From Athripsodes cinereus (taxonomy: Eukaryota; Arthropoda; Insecta; Trichoptera; Leptoceridae), in the NCBI GenBank assembly GCA_947579605.1, contig OX388322.1:3472001-3536000 (forward strand): a stretch of DNA of 64,000 bases. The letters are read 5' to 3'. The stretch's first letter is position 1; every line of letters starts with the position of its first letter. Positions 25,901 to 34,900 of this stretch are shown piece by piece. The translations under genes and the position numbers were made by a program. Below the pieces are notes generated by a model. The model saw only the letters and a list, made by a program, of their open reading frames with translations. It was not told the DNA's origin and searched no databases.

Positions 25901-28900
25901 TACCTTGTTTATTGGAAATGGTGTGATGGTATAAATGAATAAAAGAGGAATATGAATGAACATAAAGAGTTTCCCACCACTTTCCCCTGGAATATGAATG
26001 AACAGGCTAAAATAATTATGCGGAGGATTGTGTTACAGGTAACAACTTTAGGTGAAGATGGAGAAGATGAAGGAAGTGGAGAATCTCTAGCAGATATAAT
26101 CAGTAGTGGCTCTGGATCAGGATCAGGATCGGGACTTGCAAGTGGATTAGGATCGGTAGAATGTAATAAAACATTCAATTTATATTTACATACATACAGT
26201 AGTACCATTTTGCATCACTGGTGTGTTCGTGCACCAGCAACTTTACCAAAAACTGGTTAAACCTAATTTTTAGAGACAGTCTTCTATTTTGTTTGTTCCC
26301 AATGTTTTTTTTCTAAAAATATGTTATTTGTTGCTCATTTAGTAAAATTAATGCATAAAACGTGATCCAGTATTTCTATGCTCGAAATATTATGGATGAA
26401 AGTGATGGAAACTGAAATGACTTCAGATGTATCTTCAAACCAAAATGATTTAAATTTAACAATAAGAGCTTAAATAGTTAATAAAGATGTGAGCTTCACG
26501 AAGTACTGGTAAATAATAGATCTCCCACTCTATTTGGTAAGTTTTTGAGTACCCTATAAAATACAGGCATTTATAAAACATTACATATAAGATATAAGGT
26601 GGGCTAGATCTATTCAACAACAAAATATTCTATCCATTCTCAATTTGATTGATTAGATGTATAATAGCAAAATATAATTGATATTAATAAAATGGAGAGT
26701 TGTAATTGTTGTAAATTGTTTTATAGTGGGTAGTGGTGAAGATGAAAGTGGAGAAGAAGAGGATCCTTTGGAGTTGGTACAAGTGGATGAGGACTTCTTC
26801 TATATGGAGCATGTCATGAGACTGGCTGCAGCACTTCACTCCCTCTGCTCTCTCGCTATGCTCATTGCTTACTATCATCTCAAGGTATACCAGCTCTTTA
26901 CTCTTCGCAGGCAAAGCACCTGAAAATGCGTCAATTATTCACAAATATATCTATATTGCTCATTGGCAAACATCACAGCGTATGCCACAGGTGGGGTAGC
27001 CAGCAGACAAGCTGCATATAATAAAGCAAGCTGTAAATATATTATAATAAAATCCAGACTCTAAAAAATACATTGTTTTCATGTAGAAACATGTTTAAGA
27101 GGCCCCTTTAGCAAAAACGGTAAAAATTTTCAATAAATTTGATAGAACAAGTGCCAAAACTTGTTGACCCTTGCGAACACATTGATTTGATAAAATAAAA
27201 AAACAAATATTTATTACCAATATTAGTTTTTTACTAAAAAATAAATAAATCGCAGACTGACGATATATATTTAGGTAGGTACTCTTTGTTATATCAAAAT
27301 ACAAATTATTTGTAAAATAAATATATTTTTTATTCATCCTATCAAGCACATAAATACCATAGATTTTAGCAAACTTTTTTTAGTATACAAAAAATCGAGT
27401 TCGTGTGGTGATTTTTGGTTCCAAAATATGAGAAATTTTATCATATAAAAATATTTTTTAAAGCGGTCAATATCCATGAAAAAAACAAAATAAATATAAT
27501 TTATTTGTTCTATAATTGTAATAACTATCTAAATATTCGTAATATTAAAAAAAATATATGAAAATTTCTAGGATTCTCGTGCAATTATGTACCAAACACA
27601 TCCCCGAATTCGATTTTTAGAAATATGTTTTTTTATAAATGAATACTATGAAGCTAAAATCAATATTTTTTTTAAAAATAAAGTTTGATATTGGTAATTA
27701 ATATTTGTTTTCATATTTTATCAAATCAAAATGTTTGTGGGGTCAACAAGTTTTGAGAGTTTGTGTACCAAACTTGTTGAAAATTTAATGTTTTATCGTT
27801 TTTGCTAAAGGGGCCCCTTAAGCATGTTTCTACATGAAAACAATGTATTTTTTAAAGTCTGGATTTTATTATAATATATTTACAGCTTGCTTTATTATAT
27901 GCAGCTTGTCTGCTGGCTACCCCACCTGTGGGATACGCTGTGATGTTTGCCAATGAGCAATATAGATATATTTGTGTAGAGGGGAGATGATAAATAAATT
28001 ATTATGTAATTTCAGTAATATACAATTTGTAAATCGTTCTGTGTGACTGCAGGTTCCTTTGGCTATCTTCAAACGTGAGAAGGAGATTGCAAGAAGGCTG
28101 GAGTTTGATGGTTTATATGTTGCTGAGCAGCCTGAGGATGATGACATCAAGAGTCACTGGGATAAGCTTGTCATTAGTGCCAAGTTAGTAGTTTAAATCA
28201 AATTTAAAAAACTGCAGTTTCTATCGTTCAAAATGTTATGCATAGATAGATTTTTTTTGTGGGATCCACAACCTGTTACATGCAGTCAGTCCACCAACAA
28301 TTTCATTTGTGCTGTGGTGATGTAGATAAATAGATGGACAATTTTTTGTATAGATCCTAAATCTTGATTGTATCCTTGATTGACATTAGTTAACATTTAT
28401 GTTTTTCATAAGGTGAATTTGAATAATATGCTTATATCGTGAAGGTGCATTTAGTCTGCTGCAGGTGGAATCGATTCCAGAATATCTCAATCAAAAGTCT
28501 GATGTTCTACCATCAAGCTACCGACCACCTCAATTCTATTAAGTAATATTTATTTATTTATTTTATTCTTCACCGTACATTGGTTTATATTTCCTTTTCA
28601 GATCATTCCCTGTCAATTATTGGGATAAGTTTGTTAAGAAGAAAGTCAGACAGAAGTTCTCAGAAACGTACGACTTTGACTCCATATCCAACTTGTTAGG
28701 AATGGAGAAGACATCTTTCTCAGCTCAGGAAGAAGAAGGCAGCGGACTCGTACATTTGTAAGTATATGTTGTGTATTATCACAGACAAATGTCTTAGGAA
28801 ATTTTTAGATGGTATTAACATGTTGCGGAAATACTTGTTGTAACACTGTTTACTTTTACTATGAATATTATTAGATTCTAAACTTTTTATCTTTTCTAAT

Positions 28901-31900
28901 ATCCTGTGCTTTCTACATTACGATTTAAAAATAAAATAACAAATTGCTTCCAGCATTCTGAACATCGATTGGCGCTACCAAGTATGGAAAGCTGGTGTAA
29001 CAATCACTGATAACTCTTTCCTTTACTCCTTATGGTACTTCACATTCTCCGTCATGGGTAACTTTAACAACTTCTTCTTTGCTGCTCATCTTCTGGACGT
29101 GGCTGTCGGCTTCAAGACTCTTAGAACCATCTTGCAATCAGTAACGCACAATGGTAAACAGGTATGCACTCCAAACTTGTTCATCTAATATCTAAAAGTT
29201 TTTGCAATAATTTAAATACAAATGTATTAAGCTGAAATAAAATGTTCCATGAAGCACCTGCCAAAAAATTGGTCTCCCACTCTTTATCGTAAATTTTCGA
29301 GTGTCCTGTAAAAGGCAGGTGTTCAAAAATAAACATTTTATACTTAAATTCAGCAATGTGGTGAATTTAAGATGTATAATATGTTTATTTACCCACCCTG
29401 AATGTCTTAATTTTAACACAGAGAAGACAGCTTGTATTTTTTAGATGCAGCTGACCTGCTGGCTACCCCACTTGTGGGATATGACTTGATGGCATAATAA
29501 TAGTAGTAGTATATTCAGCTGAACTTTCAATTAAAATGTGTATTTAAACTTACCTTATTAGATAGTTTTACACTTACAAAACAATTTATTATCTCTGGTT
29601 AAATGAAAATCTCTGCATGCAATTATTACTTAACAATATACCAACTTTTTTTTTATTTACAAGGTATAAATCAGAGTTCCAATGAATAGTATACATATTT
29701 ACCGAATACCGAATATTATGCGAGATCATGTGCCGAATAACCAAATATTCTGCAAAACAATGGTGAGAGCGTGCGGTACTCCTGACCGCGCCACATCGTT
29801 TAGGTATATGTACTAGATTTATGATAATCATAGACATATGTACTAGACTTGAAATTTTTGTGTTCCAACAATAATAATATTATGTTGTTTCACTCCATAT
29901 CAAATTAAATTAATTCATTAGATATTTGAGTAATAATAATTATGCATCTGCAGGTGACAATGAAATAGCAACAAGCTATTAGTTCCTTCCAGTTTTACAT
30001 TTAAACTATTCGGCAGAATACCAAATAATAGACTCAATATTCAATATTCGGCGGAGTAGTAAAAATGTTGCCGAATAGGCAGAATACCGAATAGTTGCCT
30101 AATATTCATTGCATCTCTGGAATAAATTTAATCAAACACAAATGAAATAATGCTTTCTCTGTTGAGTGAGTGAGATGACACTTGGTCTAGCAGTTGTAAT
30201 AGCAACTATTCCTTGTTCTGTCAACAATATGGCTAATATTGTTTATAACTGTAATTTTATTATTTTGGTGATTTTTCTTTCTGCTTGCAGTTGGTGTTGA
30301 CCGTGATGTTGCTGACTATCATCGTATACATCTATACTGTCATCGCATTCAACTTCTTCAGAAAGTTCTATGTGTCTGAAGAGGAGGATCAAGTTGATAA
30401 GAAGTGTCACGACATGCTTACGGTAATTTGATATTAAGTAGATATTCGCAATAAAAAATTATTCAGATAACATATTATGAGTTACTAAACTTTTAAAATA
30501 ATTTGATTTTATGCAGTATAAATATGTCACTGTGGTCTAATGCACTTAGCAAAGAGTATTAGTTGTAGTGTAATTTTAACCGGATAAAGATGTGCAGAGA
30601 GGTTATTTCAAAAGCTTTCTCTTTCTGAGGCTCCTTCTTACATAGATCTCATCTAGTATCTTTAATGTACATCAAATTAATATTTATTCTGTTTTAAATT
30701 TGATATTTTTTAATTTATTTATTTGTTGAAAATATATATCTGGGTTTTTGTTATAAACCTAAATATAACTTTATACACCTTTCACAGTAAGCTAAAAGCT
30801 TGTGTCATGAAAGGGGAGTTTACCGGCACCTGAGATCGAACCGTGCACCTCTTAAAACTCTACCTACAGGTTACCAATGAACTAAATGATTGATTGTAGA
30901 ATTCTCATAAGATTAGAGACCAAGATACAACTCTGAAACAGCACATGAAGATTAATATAATCAAAGATTAAACAAACAATTTTATATCATGAGAGATTGA
31001 ATAATTTGTAATTGTATTATTGTTTGTTGCAGTGCTTTGTGTTCCACTTGTACAAAGGTGTTAGAGCGGGCGGAGGTATTGGTGATGAGATTGAGCCCCC
31101 AGATGGTGATGACTACGAGGTCTACCGTATCATATTTGACATCACATTCTTCTTCTTTGTCATTGTCATTCTGCTGGCTATCATTCAGGGTAGGTGGTCA
31201 TGTTTATGATAAATACTTTATTCTGTATTATTTCAATTACTCTATTTCTAGTCATATTAAAGAATCTCATTGTGGATTGACTACAGCTATCTTTTATTTG
31301 ACGTTTAATTATTTTCCAAGCAAAATTCTGTACACTGAAGAAAAAAGGATGTATTGACTCATTGCCAAATAGAATTTGATGCATCAATTACTAAATAGTT
31401 ATCAAGTGTGTGATGCAAAATAATTAATATGAACTAGATAAATAAATTTTTGAATTCAACATACAAATAAAACAAAACTCTTATTTAAAATATTGTACCG
31501 CTGAGCAGAATTTGTTTTGGTGTTCCTGTAAATTAAGAGTATTTTTCGATACATCCCTTTTTTCCTTTTACACACAGGATCAACGATTGGTTAACCACAA
31601 AATTAATTTATTAATTTATCATGCGTATTAGACGTATTAGGACTCAATGGGTTGGAAACGTTACCTTCACTAATATCTACTGTGGATTATTTGAAGACAT
31701 TCTATAAATTTTTAATCTTTAACAGTATAAATATTTACATTTAATCAGCTAGAAATATCTTTATCATTACGTTGCTAATTTTTTATACTTTATTTATTTA
31801 CTTAATTTAAACAATTTTACTGAACATATGTATGTTTTTTTTATTATTTATTTTTATTTAATTTTTTTTGTAAAAACCCTGATTGTTGTGAATCCCACAT

Positions 31901-34900
31901 GCTTGACTTTATTGTTTATTGAAAACTATTGTAATTAGCATACTGGTAATAATAGGGGACTTTGCTGGTCCACTTATGGTTTTTGTATTATTCTGATCAA
32001 CACTATTTATGATATGACTGTTTGTATCCCTGTTGAAGATGTAAATAAATAAAATAAATAAATAAAACAATAAGAACATTAAATATAACCTAATTACAAT
32101 ATCATATCCCGTGGAGCACCCGGTAAAGAATTAGTCTCCCACTCTTCTGCTTAAGTTTTCGAGTGTCCTGTAAAAGGCAGGTGTTCGAAAAAAATAAGAC
32201 ATTTTACATCTTAAATTCAGCGATGAGGCTTGCCACCCATCCTGAATGTCTTGATTTTATATTGGCACGAAGAGGACAATTTGCATGTTTCTTACATGCA
32301 GCTGATCTGCTGGCTATAATATATACCACCACCACGGCATATCCCACAAGTAATCCTGTATTCTACTGTAAAAAAGTAAACTTATGTAAAGGAGGGGAGC
32401 AGATTATATTAAATAAACTATGAAGATAGATACAAGTATAAAATAAACAAATTCCATAATATACATAGCATCAAACATATCAACAAATTCTTTCTACTTT
32501 GTAGTGCAATCGCAGGTTTACCCACATTACCCAAAGCAATATCAAAACTTGTGATAATAAATAAAATAAATGTGAAGCAATTCATAATCAATACTTTGCT
32601 TTATGTTGCTAAATAAACTGTTGTGATGTTTCAGGTTTGTAATAAACTGTTGTGATGTTTCAGGTTTGTAATAAACTGTTGTGATGTTTCAGGTTTGTAA
32701 TAAACTGTTGTGATGTTTCAGGTTTGTAATAAACTGTTGTGATGTTTCAGGTTTGATCATTGACGCCTTTGGTGAGCTCCGTGACCAACTGGAGTCTGTC
32801 AAAGAAGATATGGAGAGTAACTGCTTCATATGCGGCATGGGGAAAGATTACTTTGATAAGGTATGACACATCCACACACTATTTCACTTCACTTATAATT
32901 TGTGTATTTAGTACATATTAAGTATTGACAAAAAGTACTTCAGTAGTAGAGTTTATTTATTTACTTTATTTATTATTATTGTAGAAGATTCATGATAGGA
33001 TAGATAGAGTACAATTATATAGGAAATCTCTTATGGTAAAACAGTTAATCCATAGACAATTTATACAAGTTGTTGTGTTGCATAGGTTCCAATCAAACAA
33101 TACGGGCAGTTTTACATTAAGGTATTATTCTCAGAGTGTTTTATTATCCACGCACATATGATGCAGTACCTTATACACTCCGAGCTCATGCAGCGATAAT
33201 AATAGTGTGTTATATCATAATATTTTCTCACCAGCTGTTTGCTTCAAGTATACGCATTAGAAGCACAGCTAATGTCCTTAAAATTAGTACACCAAATTTT
33301 AGGCAAGTTGAGCTGAAAGCTATGCGCTTTGGTTAAGTTATTCATTTATAGAGTTTCTACACCATTTTTTATATGACCTCAGATCATATTAATTGTGTCG
33401 GTGCACACGTAATAGAATTCCATTAATTTGAAACAAGTGTTTCTTTCTACTATTGGTTATTGATTCCCAGAGAGACGTCTTTTGACTTATAAGGTCATTA
33501 TCAATCGATAATGATTGATAATGATAATCGATTGATAATGACCTTATAAGTCGAAAGACGTCTCTCTGGGAATCAATAACCAACAGTAGAAAGAAATCTC
33601 AGATCATATCGTTTCTATTAGGTTAAACACTTTAATTTTTACTCCAGGGAGTTCTCAATTCTTTTTGTAAATATATACAAAATTCACTGCAAGCAAAGAG
33701 TTCTCGAAAAAAATTATAATATTGTAGATCACAATATTGTACAAGGTTTTAGCGTTATAATTAATAGCGAAATTTAAATCAAAAAATATAATAAGAAACT
33801 GGGTAACTTACATCGTGACAGTGAGAATGGTGGAATTGGTGAACGTTGTCCATGGACACCGAAAGTGATCACTTAAGCCAGCCTTGAGCCAATTCGTAAG
33901 CGTTCTGACACCTTTCTCACTTCTTCCGATTAGATTCTGCACAATGTTGCATTGTGTAGACATGGTTCTCCAATCGAGGTTTCTGATGAGAAACTGGGTT
34001 TTTTTTAGGAGTAGGTATGCTACAGAAATTCAAGAAAAAAAAACTTAAAAAATTGACTTTAATTTTAAATCAAAAAGTATAATTAAAAACAGTTATCATA
34101 GCAGAACATGCTGCAGAAATTTCACAAGTGCGCATGTTGTAACTATTTTTAGATCATATATAAACATAAAATGATCAATTGGCGAACTAGTCGAATCTTC
34201 CAGCTAACCAAATGTATTCACAAATTATGAAATTTTGGTTTTTTTGATGTGAGCAAGTATTAAAAAGGAATTGGTTTTGTTTCAGGTTCCGCACGGGTTT
34301 GATACTCACGTAGCGAGAGAACATAATCTAGCCAATTACATGTTCTTCCTTATGCATCTAATTAATAAACCGGACACGGAGTATACAGGTAAACAAAACT
34401 TTAAACACTTCTCAAAAATCAGCTTTATGATGTCACCTCCGTTGTCATGCCTATTGATTGACTGTCCCTTAGTACAAATTCAAATATTAAACGGAAAAAA
34501 ATATATGGACAGTTACAGTTGAGAGTTATGTCATATAATACACAAAGTCTGTGTATAACAAAAAAATGCCCTTAATACCCTAACAGTAAACAATATGCTT
34601 GTATTGTTAAGGTGGAGCACGTCGGCGGCGGAAGAAATCAAATTGAAACATACTTGAAATTCTAAATATAGTGACGAATGTGGGAAGATTTAATTCAATA
34701 TTGTTGCAATTATTGAAAAATCTTTGAATGACTTTTTTTAGTCATAGCAATATTCACTTAACATTTGTTTCAAGCTTTAACTTTGATGGACTATAATGTG
34801 TAGTTGCCATACAAAAAAAATTGAATTTAAGTTTTAGGAGCTAAGGTTAATGTTTCTGCTCATGTTGATGATTTTTAATTGTCTTATGATTTCAGGTCAA

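Noticed and set aside
32612..32756. Possible CRISPR-like array (29-bp repeats)
   Set aside because: Units are directly abutting with no spacers and the setting is a eukaryotic intron; it is a tandem duplication.
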